From: Oceanimonas sp052119705
Lineage (GTDB): Bacteria; Pseudomonadota; Gammaproteobacteria; Enterobacterales; Aeromonadaceae
Length of the DNA stretch: 64,000 bases
Direction: 5' to 3'
NCBI RefSeq assembly: GCF_052119705.1
Contig: NZ_JBGQOP010000015.1
Span: forward strand, 1 to 64,000
Part shown: in pieces, positions 8,970-16,270 of the stretch
Numbering within the stretch: position 1 is the stretch's first letter
How the letters are laid out: each line of letters starts with the position of its first letter
Position numbers and translations under genes: made by a program
The notes under the pieces: generated by a model
Database searches by the model: none
What the model saw: the letters and a program-made list of their open reading frames with translations, nothing else
Told to the model about the DNA's origin: nothing

Positions 8970-10307
8970 ATGTTAGTTGCCATGTTAGTTGCAAAAAGTA
9001 GTGAAACAGTCAGATGGCTACTGACCATGGTATTGCTATCTGCAGTATTGCTGTGCTCCATTATTGTCTCTGCCCAGGCGCAGGCGAATCCGCGTTATGC
9101 CGCCATTATACTCGATGCTCATAGCGGCGAAGTGCTACATGCCGAGAATGCCGACGCCACTCGTTATCCTGCCTCATTAACTAAGATGATGACGTTATAC
9201 TTATTGTTTGAGGCCATGGATAACAAGTTATTAAAACTGGATACCGCCATGCCGGTCTCGGCCCATGCGGCCTCTATGCCACAAACCAACCTTTCCTTAC
9301 GCAAGGGTGACAGGCTGCGAGTAAGTGATGCCATTCCGGCGCTGGTGGTACGCTCGGCTAACGATGTGGCGGTGGTGGTAGCAGAAGCCTTGGGCCGCAC
9401 CGAGGGTCAGTTTGCGCAGATGATGACCCGCAAAGCCAAAGCCTTGAAGATGAATTCGACTACCTTTCGCAATGCCTCGGGTTTACCCAATAGCGGCCAG
9501 CAGACCACGGCCCGCGATTTGTCTATTTTGGCGACGCGCCTGATGAAAGATCACGCCAAGTATTATCATTATTTTTCGACGCCATCTTTTACTTATGCAG
9601 GCCGTACTTACTACAGTCATAACCGCTTGGTGAAAAACTACCCCGGTACGGACGGCATGAAAACTGGCTACATTAATGCCTCGGGTTTTAACGTGGCAAC
9701 CTCCACTAAGAAAGGCAATCACAGGTTAATCGGCGTCGTCATGGGTGGGCGCACGGCGCAATCACGGGATGCCGCCATGGTGGCGTTAATGGATAAAGCC
9801 TTTATTCGTGCCGAGCAGCTAGCTAAATTATCTCCTAAGGCCGCGCAACAAGCCCGACAGGCGGCATCTCCGACCAGTAAGCTGGTGGTAAGCAGCGAAA
9901 CTGTGCGCCAAGTCTCGCGTCAAGAAGCCGCTCAGCATACTCAGGCGGCTAAGATAAATCCGCCACCTGTGCAAGTTAAGCCCGCACCTATTCAGCAGGC
10001 GCCGATTCAAAGGACTGCGAGCGCTAATGTTATCCAATCCGCTGCGGCTCCTACCTTTACCGCCGAGCAAGCCTGGGCCATACAGGTTGGTTCATTTAGA
10101 GCCGTAGACCAAGCTAAAGAACGAGCCGCAGAAGCCGCGCGCCGCCTCGGCAATACCCAGCAAGCTAAGATAGCGGTTAATCCCGCCAATGTGGGTGGGC
10201 AGACCTTATATCGCGCGCAGTTGGTGGGCTTACATCAAGATGAAGCCAAACAGTCCTGTGCACAGCTGACCAGGCAAAATATGGACTGCCTAGTAGTTAA
10301 AATGTAA
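8970..10307 (+). CDS. PBP5-like D-alanyl-D-alanine carboxypeptidase with C-terminal SPOR domain
   Basis: 445 aa periplasmic S11-family peptidase. Signal segment about 15-38, ending AQAQA. Active-site motifs: S69-L-T-K72, S129-A-N131, K231-T-G233. It removes the terminal D-Ala of peptidoglycan pentapeptides. After the catalytic domain (to about 275) there is no PBP5 beta-domain or amphipathic membrane anchor. Instead comes an Ala/Gln/Pro-rich linker (about 280-360) and a SPOR domain (about 365-445, AIQVGSFRAVDQAKE), which binds denuded septal glycan. This predicts a division-site enzyme. Two in-frame ATGs lie in a duplicated 11-bp string (ATGTTAGTTGC at 8970 and 8982); AGGGAG 6 nt before the first favours 8970. 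Confidence 0.88.
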   Translation: MLVAMLVAKSSETVRWLLTMVLLSAVLLCSIIVSAQAQANPRYAAIILDAHSGEVLHAENADATRYPASLTKMMTLYLLFEAMDNKLLKLDTAMPVSAHAASMPQTNLSLRKGDRLRVSDAIPALVVRSANDVAVVVAEALGRTEGQFAQMMTRKAKALKMNSTTFRNASGLPNSGQQTTARDLSILATRLMKDHAKYYHYFSTPSFTYAGRTYYSHNRLVKNYPGTDGMKTGYINASGFNVATSTKKGNHRLIGVVMGGRTAQSRDAAMVALMDKAFIRAEQLAKLSPKAAQQARQAASPTSKLVVSSETVRQVSRQEAAQHTQAAKINPPPVQVKPAPIQQAPIQRTASANVIQSAAAPTFTAEQAWAIQVGSFRAVDQAKERAAEAARRLGNTQQAKIAVNPANVGGQTLYRAQLVGLHQDEAKQSCAQLTRQNMDCLVVKM

Positions 10308-10371
10308 GCGGCTAACTATGCGTCTTAACCGCTAAGCTGCCAACTAAAAACTATCGTAAAAGTTAACAGAG

Positions 10372-10404
10372 CGTCATTCTGCAAATATCAGGATGGCGTT
10401 TTTT
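10372..10404 (+). terminator. Terminator after the SPOR carboxypeptidase gene
   Basis: 10-bp stem (with G-U pairs) CGTCATTCTG-type/CAGGATGGCG around a 7-nt loop, followed by six T. Confidence 0.75.
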
Positions 10405-10451
10405 ATTGGGCGGGCCTAGATTTTTTGGCGGGTGTTATTTTTACAGGCAAT

Positions 10452-10714
10452 AAAAAGGGGCAACCTAAGTTGCCCCTTTTCTTGAACGTCTGTGTGGTTT
10501 ATCCGTAAACCCGTTTGCTCCCTGCAATCCTTGACGCGCGATGTCCTTGTTCGCTTTCCTTTTCCCGATCCCTCAGGCTGTCCTTGCTGTCATCCTGACG
10601 CCCGATATTCCTTATCGAGTCTACCTCATGATCCTTGAGGGGGCCGCATCACTGCCTGTGAAGTCCTTGCCATCTTGGCGGCTTATCATCCTGATTAGCG
10701 CTTTGCTCCTTGCC
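10452..10714 (-). ncRNA. csrB: CsrB/CsrC-family CsrA-sequestering small RNA
   Basis: On the minus strand this stretch carries 14 GGA motifs in about 215 nt: ten AGGA (mostly CAAGGA or TCAGGATG), three GGGA and one CGGA. Many sit in short self-complementary contexts, e.g. CTAATCAGGATGATAAG and CGTCAGGATGACAG. It ends in GGGAGCAAACGGG, a short linker and a strong terminator (10453-10482). This is the signature of CsrB/RsmZ RNAs, which sequester the translational regulator CsrA. A TATTAT -10 box (10720-10725) places the 5' end near 10712-10714, giving about 260 nt. An IHF consensus and a UvrY-like palindrome lie upstream as in E. coli csrB. Whether it is csrB or csrC cannot be decided. A 60-codon plus-strand frame here is an artefact of the repeats. 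csrD lies 23 kb away. Confidence 0.87.
10453..10482. terminator. Terminator of the CsrB-type RNA
   Basis: Stem AAAAGGGGCAAC/GTTGCCCCTTTT with a 4-nt loop; on the minus strand it is followed by T-rich sequence. Symmetric enough to work both ways, so it may also back up the terminator of the upstream plus-strand gene. Confidence 0.85.
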
Positions 10715-10719
10715 AAAAC

Positions 10720-10725
10720 ATAATA
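10720..10725 (-). promoter_or_regulatory. -10 element of the CsrB-type RNA promoter
   Basis: TATTAT on the minus strand, about 6-8 nt before the first GGCAAGGA of the RNA. No good -35 hexamer is visible, consistent with an activator-dependent promoter. Confidence 0.5.
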
Positions 10726-10794
10726 ACCCGCTGACCAGAATAAATTCGGGCGCTTGCGCATGGATATGTCACTTCACACTAAGATAATTTAACT

Positions 10795-10807
10795 TAATCT
10801 ATTGATT
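10795..10807 (-). promoter_or_regulatory. IHF site upstream of the CsrB-type RNA
   Basis: AATCAATAGATTA on the minus strand is an exact match to the IHF consensus WATCAANNNNTTR. It lies between the promoter and the distal palindrome, in AT-rich sequence, the position expected for a looping site. Confidence 0.6.
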
Positions 10808-10874
10808 TTAAAGATTAAATAATACTATCTAGGCTTTGTTTCTGAACCAGAAAGCGCTTCTGCCGCTTTTTCTT

Positions 10875-10888
10875 TGCGAGATCTCGCA
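10875..10888. promoter_or_regulatory. UvrY/GacA-type palindrome upstream of the CsrB-type RNA
   Basis: Perfect 14-bp palindrome TGCGAGATCTCGCA, centred about 168 bp upstream of the predicted RNA start. It resembles the distal UvrY site of E. coli csrB (core GAGATCTC) and the GacA box TGTAAG-N6-CTTACA in its outer half-sites. It lies just past the ogt stop codon. Confidence 0.55.
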
Positions 10889-10908
10889 CAGAGCCATACG
10901 CTGAAAAC

Positions 10909-11400
10909 CTAATCGATAGGCTGTGGCAGCGTTTTTTTCTCGTGTTCGAGCAGCCAAGCCTTGCGCGTGATGCCGCCGGCATAACCGACCAACTTGCCGC
11001 TGGCGCCAATCACTCTATGGCAAGGAATGATCAAGGCGATAGGATTGCGGCTGTTCGCCAGCCCCACGGCGCGCATCGCCTTGGGATTATCAATACTCAG
11101 GGCTATGTCTTTATAGCTGCGATGCTCGCCATGGGGAATAGTCAGCAGTGCTTGCCACACTTGCTGTTGAAAGGCGGTACCTTGTGGGGCCAAGCGCAAA
11201 CTAAATTGTAGTCGCTGTCCGGCGAAGTACTCCTCCAACTGGCGGCAGGCCGCTTGCTGCAAGGGCGTGGCAGGCGCGATAGCTTGCTCGATTTCATCAC
11301 TAAAATGCAGCGCCGTGATCACTTCTTGCTGGTTGGCATCCGTGCTGGTTGCTAAGGTTATCCAACCGAGCGGGCAGGCGTGAGTGCAAAAGGTCGGCAT
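10909..11400 (-). CDS. ogt: Methylated-DNA--protein-cysteine methyltransferase
   Basis: 163 aa suicide DNA-repair protein that takes the alkyl group from O6-alkylguanine (and O4-alkylthymine). Acceptor Cys127 lies in the canonical I-I-P-C-H-R-V-I motif; the helix-turn-helix region RAVGLANSRNP precedes it. Size and lack of an Ada-type zinc domain place it with Ogt. ATG start with AGGAG 7 nt upstream. Transcribed toward the CsrB-type RNA, whose upstream regulatory palindrome begins about 20 bp after the ogt stop codon. A two-arm repeat separates it from the co-directional upstream gene. Confidence 0.92.
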   Translation of the reverse strand: MPTFCTHACPLGWITLATSTDANQQEVITALHFSDEIEQAIAPATPLQQAACRQLEEYFAGQRLQFSLRLAPQGTAFQQQVWQALLTIPHGEHRSYKDIALSIDNPKAMRAVGLANSRNPIALIIPCHRVIGASGKLVGYAGGITRKAWLLEHEKKTLPQPID

Positions 11401-11409
11401 CGCAGGCTC

Positions 11410-11482
11410 CTGTGTAGAATGTGATGGGTGAAGAATGAAGGGTAATGAGTAGAGAGTAAGGGATGACCTCTTTACCCTTCAC
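11410..11482. repeat. Two-arm low-complexity inverted block
   Basis: Purine-rich arm (GTGATGGGTGAAGAATGAAG and variants) followed by a pyrimidine-rich arm (TTACCCTTCACACCTTACTC). The arms are complementary (GTAAGGG...CCCTTAC-like pairing) and could form a long imperfect hairpin between two co-directional genes. Confidence 0.6.
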
Positions 11483-11485
11483 ACC

Positions 11486-11812
11486 TTACTCTTCGCTGAA
11501 TATAAGATCACTCAGCTGCCAGACATCAAAGGCGGGTTCTTCATAAGGATGGGCGGCGCGTAAGGCCGTGATGGCGGAACGGATCAAGGTATCGTCACAG
11601 ACTAACTCGACGCGTACCTCGGCGACCTGCTCCAGTTGGCCTACCTCACCGATAAAAGGATTCGCGGCATTGAGCGGCTTAAATTGGCCCGTGCCTCGGG
11701 TTTCAAAGCAGCATTGCTCATAATCGCCAATCTTGCCGGCACCGGTGGCAAATACCGCCGCCTTAACGGATTCAAGATGCGATTCAGGCACGAAAAAGAC
11801 GAACTTATACAT
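11486..11812 (-). CDS. NIF3/YqfO-like small protein (CutA/PII-like fold)
   Basis: 108 aa. Reads MYKFVFFVPESHLESVKAAV..., then ATGAGKIGDYEQCCF, GTGQFKP and a C-terminal AHPYEEPAFDV motif. These match the stand-alone version of the CutA/PII-like domain found inserted in NIF3/YqfO proteins. No biochemical role is established that I can name; a metabolite- or metal-binding regulatory role is speculation. I chose the ATG at 11812, with GAGG 6 nt upstream; a longer reading would begin at a TTG that overlaps this ribosome binding site. Followed by a two-arm repeat and then ogt. Confidence 0.75.
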   Translation of the reverse strand: MYKFVFFVPESHLESVKAAVFATGAGKIGDYEQCCFETRGTGQFKPLNAANPFIGEVGQLEQVAEVRVELVCDDTLIRSAITALRAAHPYEEPAFDVWQLSDLIFSEE

Positions 11813-11824
11813 AGGAGACCTCAA

Positions 11825-11930
11825 CTTAATGAGAGGTGAGAGGCGTTAAGTGTGAGGGGTAAATACCAAATCTGTAGAGTCGGCGTGCTAGATAACGTCT
11901 TATCTTAACCCCTAACCCCTCACGGAGGTT
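11825..11930. repeat. Two-arm low-complexity block, GTGAGG type
   Basis: Arm 1 GAGAGGTGAGAGGCG...GTGTGAGGGG (about 11830-11861), spacer, arm 2 TTAACCCCTAACCCCTCACG (about 11905-11924). Potential long imperfect hairpin between phnA and the NIF3-like gene. Confidence 0.6.
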
Positions 11931-11932
11931 TG

Positions 11933-12508
11933 TTACACTTTCTTTAAATACTGCACGGCTAACTGAATTTGCACGCCGTTAACGCGTCCACCTATGTGAC
12001 CTGCTAGGCTGGCATTGAGGCTGATATTCTTCACCGTAGTGCCGCGCTTGGCGGTAAAGCCGGCGCCTTTTACATCTAAGTCTTTAATGATAGTAACCGT
12101 ATCACCGGCTGCTAAACGCACGCCATTGCTGTCGAGCAAGATTTCGCCGTCGTCAGCGGCATCCTCGGCTTGGCCAATTTCGGCCCATTCTTGTACGCCA
12201 GGCTCTAAGTAGAGCATATCTAACAAGTCTTGAGCCCAGGTTTGGTCAGTTGACAATTTTTTTAGCGTACGCCAGGCCAACACTTGCACCGCCGGCTCTG
12301 TGCTCCACATGCTGTCGTTTAAGCAACGCCAGTGGTTGTGATCAGTAGGATCAGTCAACTCTTGTTGGCAGGTGGTGCACAATAGTGCGCAATGTTCGGC
12401 ACTATCTGCAGCATAGGGGGCCACTGCGTGCAGGTCTAAATTTGCGGTGGCTTTACATAATTCACAGCTGTGCTCGCTACGGGCTAATAATTGTTGTTCT
12501 ATGGACAT
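11933..12508 (-). CDS. phnA: PhnA/YjdM-family zinc-ribbon protein
   Basis: 191 aa. The N-terminal region has paired cysteines (HSCELCKA and ALLCTTCQQ, about 15-50) forming a probable zinc ribbon. The C-terminal part (about 125-191, LLDSNGVRLAAGDTVTIIKDLDVKG) is the conserved PhnA/YjdM domain. Longer than the roughly 110-aa E. coli protein by an internal acidic segment (about 60-120). Despite the name, the E. coli homologue is not needed for phosphonate breakdown; function unknown. The ATG start has a weak ribosome binding site. Heads a minus-strand run with the NIF3-like gene and ogt, separated by repeats. Confidence 0.82.
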   Translation of the reverse strand: MSIEQQLLARSEHSCELCKATANLDLHAVAPYAADSAEHCALLCTTCQQELTDPTDHNHWRCLNDSMWSTEPAVQVLAWRTLKKLSTDQTWAQDLLDMLYLEPGVQEWAEIGQAEDAADDGEILLDSNGVRLAAGDTVTIIKDLDVKGAGFTAKRGTTVKNISLNASLAGHIGGRVNGVQIQLAVQYLKKV

Positions 12509-12637
12509 GGTGTCGGTTTCTCATCTCATGACTAAAAGTGGCGAGATCCTAGCATAAAACCGCCTATTTGTTGTGGTTATGCCCCCGATGCCAGACAATG
12601 TCGAATCGGTATGCGTTATTTTTATAAGGGCCTCTTT

Positions 12638-13765
12638 ATGCAAACCTCACGCCTTGGCCCACCACCCAGCCTAAAGGTGCAAGCTAATTGTCTACATATT
12701 GAGGGTAGTTGGACGCTGGCTTTTTATAGCGAGCTTAAACACATTCTCAGTACGCAGGTTCAGCAGCATAAGCTAAGCCAACTGAATGCCAGCCAGTTAA
12801 CTGCGCTTGATACGGTGGGCGCGGCTTTACTGATTGAGCGACTAGGCCCTGAGCCGTTCGCCGAATTGTTCGCTAACGCCACCGGCATCTCGCCCGAGCG
12901 CCGCGCCTTATTGCAGGCGGTCTGTGAGGCCGTGCAGCAAGAACAAGCAGAGCCTAAGCCGGCACCAGGTTGGACCGATAAGCTTGCCAACTTAGGTGAA
13001 AGCGTCATCAGTGGCTGGCAACAGTTTGTGCAGTTACTGGGCTTTATGGGGCTGACCTTAAGTGCGTTTGCTCGTACCGCCTTAGTGCCTAGCCAATGGC
13101 GAGTCACGGCTTTGGTGGCACAAATTCAGCAATGCGGTTTAAATGCGGTGCCGATAGTGGCCTTACTTACCTTCTTAGTGGGCGCCGTGGTGGCGTTTTT
13201 GGGTGCGACTGTACTGGAAAACTTTGGTGCCACCATTTACACGGTGGACTTAGTCGCCTATTCGTTTTTACGAGAATTCGGCGTCTTGCTCAGTGCGATT
13301 TTATTAGCCGGGCGCACCGCCAGCGCCTTTACCGCACAACTGGGCGCCATGAAAGTGAATGAAGAACTGGATGCGCTGCGCACGCAGGGCTTAGATCCCA
13401 TGACATTATTGGTGCTGCCGCGCTTACTGGCCTTAGTTATCTCGCTGCCCTTGCTGACCTTCGTCGGTATGTTATCGGGCTTGTTTGGTGGTGCCTTAGT
13501 GTGTTTACTGGCGCTGGATATCTCACTTGTACAATATGTGGCTATCTTGCAGAAAGTGCCGGTACAGCATTTGCTGGTGGGACTCGGCAAGGCGCCGATT
13601 TTTGCCTTCTTGATTGCCCTGATCGGCTGCTTAGAAGGCTTTAAGGTGGCAGGCAGCGCCCAATCGGTGGGCGAGCACACCACCTCAAGCGTGGTACAGT
13701 CTATTTTTGTGGTGATCTTGCTTGATGCGATCGCCGCACTGTTTCTGATGGAGATGGGATGGTAA
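12638..13765 (+). CDS. MlaE-family ABC permease with N-terminal STAS domain
   Basis: 375 aa. Residues about 5-90 form a STAS/MlaB-like domain (LDTVGAALLIERLG); about 125-375 is a MlaE/YrbE permease with 5-6 membrane segments and the conserved EELDALRTQGLDP loop. In the canonical Mla complex these are two proteins, MlaB and MlaE; here they are fused. First gene of a compact four-gene operon (permease, ATPase, MCE protein, lipoprotein), with overlaps between genes. Probably moves lipids between the membranes; direction and cargo unknown. ATG at 12638 has AAGGG 7 nt upstream; an in-frame ATG at 12611 lacks a site. Confidence 0.85.
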   Translation: MQTSRLGPPPSLKVQANCLHIEGSWTLAFYSELKHILSTQVQQHKLSQLNASQLTALDTVGAALLIERLGPEPFAELFANATGISPERRALLQAVCEAVQQEQAEPKPAPGWTDKLANLGESVISGWQQFVQLLGFMGLTLSAFARTALVPSQWRVTALVAQIQQCGLNAVPIVALLTFLVGAVVAFLGATVLENFGATIYTVDLVAYSFLREFGVLLSAILLAGRTASAFTAQLGAMKVNEELDALRTQGLDPMTLLVLPRLLALVISLPLLTFVGMLSGLFGGALVCLLALDISLVQYVAILQKVPVQHLLVGLGKAPIFAFLIALIGCLEGFKVAGSAQSVGEHTTSSVVQSIFVVILLDAIAALFLMEMGW

Positions 13766-14616
13766 ACCAAGTGGCAATCACGCAGCCGGCAAGCCCAGAG
13801 CCCATCACTGAGCGTGTTGAGAGTACGCAGAGCACCGACGTGGTGATCCAGGTGCAAAACTTGGTCAACCGCTTTGGCAGTCATGCGGTGCACGAGCAGT
13901 TGGACTTAGATGTTTACCAAGGAGAAATCTTAGGTGTAGTGGGCGGCTCTGGCACCGGCAAGTCGGTATTGCTGCGCTCGATTGTCGGTTTGCTGCGCCC
14001 GAGTGAGGGCTCAGTCGAGGTATTTGGCCAAGATTTTTTGGCACTTTCCGACACTGAGCGCGAGCCATTGCAACGGCGTATGGGCGTGTTATTCCAAAAG
14101 GGCGCACTGTATTCCTCACTGACCTTGGCCGAAAACGTGGCCTTGGCCTTAATCGAGCAAGCAGGCTTATCGCGTAGCGAGGCTACACGCTTGGCTGAGC
14201 TTAAATTAGCGCTGGTGGGTTTACCGCGCTCGGCGGCGGACAAATATCCGTCTGAACTGTCGGGTGGCATGATCAAGCGCGCCGCCTTGGCCCGCGCCTT
14301 GGCGCTGGATCCGGATATTTTATTTTTAGATGAACCAACCGCCGGTCTAGATCCTATTTCGGCGGCGGCGTTTGATAAATTACTGCTGACCTTGCGTGAT
14401 GCCCTGAAATTAACGGTATTTTTGGTCACCCATGATCTAGATACCTTATATGCCTGTTGTGATCGGGTGGCCGTGTTGTCGCAAAAACGAGTGCTGGTCG
14501 CGGATACACTGGCCGCCGTGGCGGCTACCGATGATAGTTGGATCCAAGATTATTTTCATGGCCCCCGCGGGCGCGCCGCGCAACAAGCAGCTGAACTTGA
14601 GCCTAGGAGCAAATAA
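13759..14616 (+). CDS. MlaF-like ABC transporter ATPase
   Basis: 285 aa cytoplasmic ATPase. Walker A GGSGTGKS, Q-loop LFQKGALYSS, signature LSGGMIKRAALARAL, Walker B ILFLDEPTAGLDP and the switch His in LVTHD are all intact. The LFQxGALxS Q-loop and SGGMxKRxALARA signature are typical of MlaF/MkI rather than general importers. The ATG overlaps the last codons of the permease gene, and the stop overlaps the MCE start (TAATG), so translation is probably coupled. N-terminal extension of about 30 residues before the ABC core. Energises the second MCE system. Confidence 0.88.
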   Translation: MVNQVAITQPASPEPITERVESTQSTDVVIQVQNLVNRFGSHAVHEQLDLDVYQGEILGVVGGSGTGKSVLLRSIVGLLRPSEGSVEVFGQDFLALSDTEREPLQRRMGVLFQKGALYSSLTLAENVALALIEQAGLSRSEATRLAELKLALVGLPRSAADKYPSELSGGMIKRAALARALALDPDILFLDEPTAGLDPISAAAFDKLLLTLRDALKLTVFLVTHDLDTLYACCDRVAVLSQKRVLVADTLAAVAATDDSWIQDYFHGPRGRAAQQAAELEPRSK

Positions 14617-15554
14617 TGGAAATCCGAGCCCATCATGTCTTGATCGGTGTTTTTACCCTAGCGATCGTCGCTAGCATCTTATTGTTTAGTCTTTGGTTGG
14701 TGAAAGCGGGCAGCCAGAAGGACTCGAGTTTATATGACATCGTCTTTCGTGAAGCGGTGAGCGGCTTAAGTGTCGGCAGCGCCGTAGAATACAGCGGCAT
14801 TCGCGTCGGTGAAGTAGAGCGCTTGTGGCTGGATGCAAAAGACCCTCGCCAAGTGTGGGCTCGAGTGCGCATTGCACTGGGCACGCCCATCAAAACCGAC
14901 ACCCAAGCGCAGCTGGCGTTAGCCAATATTACCGGTGCCTCTAACATCCAGCTTAGCGAAGGCTCGCCCAGCAGCCCACCCCTGTTGAGTGACGATGAAC
15001 AGGTGCCGGTAATAGTGGCTAAGCCGTCGCCGTTTGCTAAGCTGCGCCTTAACAGTGAAGAAATACTCACCGATTTTAAAAATCTAGTCGAAAATGCCAA
15101 TGCCATGTTTTCAAAGGAAAATAGCCAGCACTTTAACCAAGTACTACTTAACCTAGAAACCACGACCGGCGTGATTGCCGATCAAAAGACCGAACTCGGC
15201 CAAGGCATTCAAGACCTTGCCGCCGCTAGCCAGCAAATGAAGCAGACCATGGAGCACGCAGCGCGCTTATTAGGCCAGCTAGAGGGCCAGTTTAATGAGA
15301 ACGGCGAGCGTTTATTTCGCAATGCGGATGCCAGCTTGGCGGCACTGGCCAACAGCAGTCAACGATTAGAGCGGCTGTTAAAAGATAATCAGCCCGCATT
15401 AGCCTCAGGTTTGCACAGCCTAGGCGAGCTAGAGCCGGCACTGTTAGAGCTGCGTGCTACCTTAAAGGCCTTAGGTGAGGTGTCGCGTAAATTAGAGCAA
15501 GATCCGAGTGACTTCTTGTTAGGCGGTGAACGAATTAAGGAATTTAAGCCATGA
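14616..15554 (+). CDS. MCE-domain (MlaD-like) substrate-binding protein
   Basis: 312 aa. One N-terminal membrane helix (about 9-29) then a single MCE domain (about 38-125, VSGLSVGSAVEYSGIRVGEVERL), then a long helical, coiled-coil-like tail (about 140-300). The tail is longer than in MlaD (this window's MlaD is about 158 aa) and suggests a tunnel or bridging structure in the periplasm, as in other MCE proteins. Starts in the overlap TAATG with the ATPase gene and its end overlaps the lipoprotein start (ATGA). Confidence 0.87.
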   Translation: MEIRAHHVLIGVFTLAIVASILLFSLWLVKAGSQKDSSLYDIVFREAVSGLSVGSAVEYSGIRVGEVERLWLDAKDPRQVWARVRIALGTPIKTDTQAQLALANITGASNIQLSEGSPSSPPLLSDDEQVPVIVAKPSPFAKLRLNSEEILTDFKNLVENANAMFSKENSQHFNQVLLNLETTTGVIADQKTELGQGIQDLAAASQQMKQTMEHAARLLGQLEGQFNENGERLFRNADASLAALANSSQRLERLLKDNQPALASGLHSLGELEPALLELRATLKALGEVSRKLEQDPSDFLLGGERIKEFKP

Positions 15555-16192
15555 GCACAGAGCACAGAACGGCAAGATTTAAGCTGAATATTGGCTTGCG
15601 CGGCGCCTTGGCTGCCTTAATATTTATCGGCTTAACGGCCTGCAGTATTTTACCCAAAACCGAGCCGGTGACTTTTTATCGCTTACCAAGCGCAGAGGTA
15701 ATTAGATCAGCCACGGCGCGGCCTTTAGCCTTAACGGTGCGCATTAAACAACCCGATAGCAACGGTCTGTTAGCCGGCAATCGTATTGCCGTGATCCCGA
15801 CCACCAACCAACTCAGTGCCTATCAAGGCGCGCGCTGGGCCACCAGCGTGCCTGTGTTATTTCGTGACCAAGTATTGGATGCTTGGCGGCAAAGCGGGCT
15901 GATTGCCCATGTGATCAATGACAGCCAATCATTGAGCGCAGACCGTGAGCTGACCGGCAGTCTAAATGCCTTTCAGAGTGAATATCGACAAGGTCAGCCT
16001 AGGGTAGTGATCCAGTTTGATGCCCAGTGGCTAGATCCCAATAGCCGAACCCTATTGGCCAGCCGCCGCTTTGACGTGACTGAGCCTGCCGCCAATAGCA
16101 ATGTGCCTGCGGTGGTGGCCGCCTTTGGTGTCGCGCAAGCTCGCCTGAGCCAACAGTTATTAGAGTGGGTGCTGGCGATGCCAGCTCGGTAA
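15551..16192 (+). CDS. PqiC-like ABC transport auxiliary lipoprotein
   Basis: 213 aa. Lipoprotein signal with lipobox LTAC and lipidated Cys31. The mature part (FYRLPSAE..., LTVRIKQPDSNGLLAGNRIAV, FRDQVLDAWRQSGL) matches the ABC-type transport auxiliary lipoprotein family (DUF330/PqiC), outer-membrane partners of MCE systems. Residue +2 after the Cys is Ser, so outer-membrane sorting is expected. Overlaps the MCE gene by 4 bp and ends the operon at a strong terminator. Completes a full inner-to-outer membrane lipid transport machine distinct from mlaFEDCB at 56.8 kb. Confidence 0.85.
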   Translation: MSTEHRTARFKLNIGLRGALAALIFIGLTACSILPKTEPVTFYRLPSAEVIRSATARPLALTVRIKQPDSNGLLAGNRIAVIPTTNQLSAYQGARWATSVPVLFRDQVLDAWRQSGLIAHVINDSQSLSADRELTGSLNAFQSEYRQGQPRVVIQFDAQWLDPNSRTLLASRRFDVTEPAANSNVPAVVAAFGVAQARLSQQLLEWVLAMPAR

Positions 16193-16216
16193 ACCGTTAT
16201 TGCTGAGCTAAAAAAG

Positions 16217-16255
16217 AAAACCCGCCACTGAGCTTAGTCAGTGGCGGGTTTTTTA
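16217..16255. terminator. Bidirectional terminator between MCE operon and cysteine peptidase gene
   Basis: Stem AACCCGCCACTGA/TCAGTGGCGGGTT with a short loop, flanked by A-rich and T-rich tracts; genes converge here. Confidence 0.9.
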
Positions 16256-16270
16256 TAGGCAGCGAATCAC

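Noticed and set aside
10541..10723. 60-codon plus-strand reading frame
   Set aside because: It is antisense to the GGA-rich RNA; its composition follows the repeated TCCTTG/TCCTGA complement. No ribosome binding site or recognisable product.
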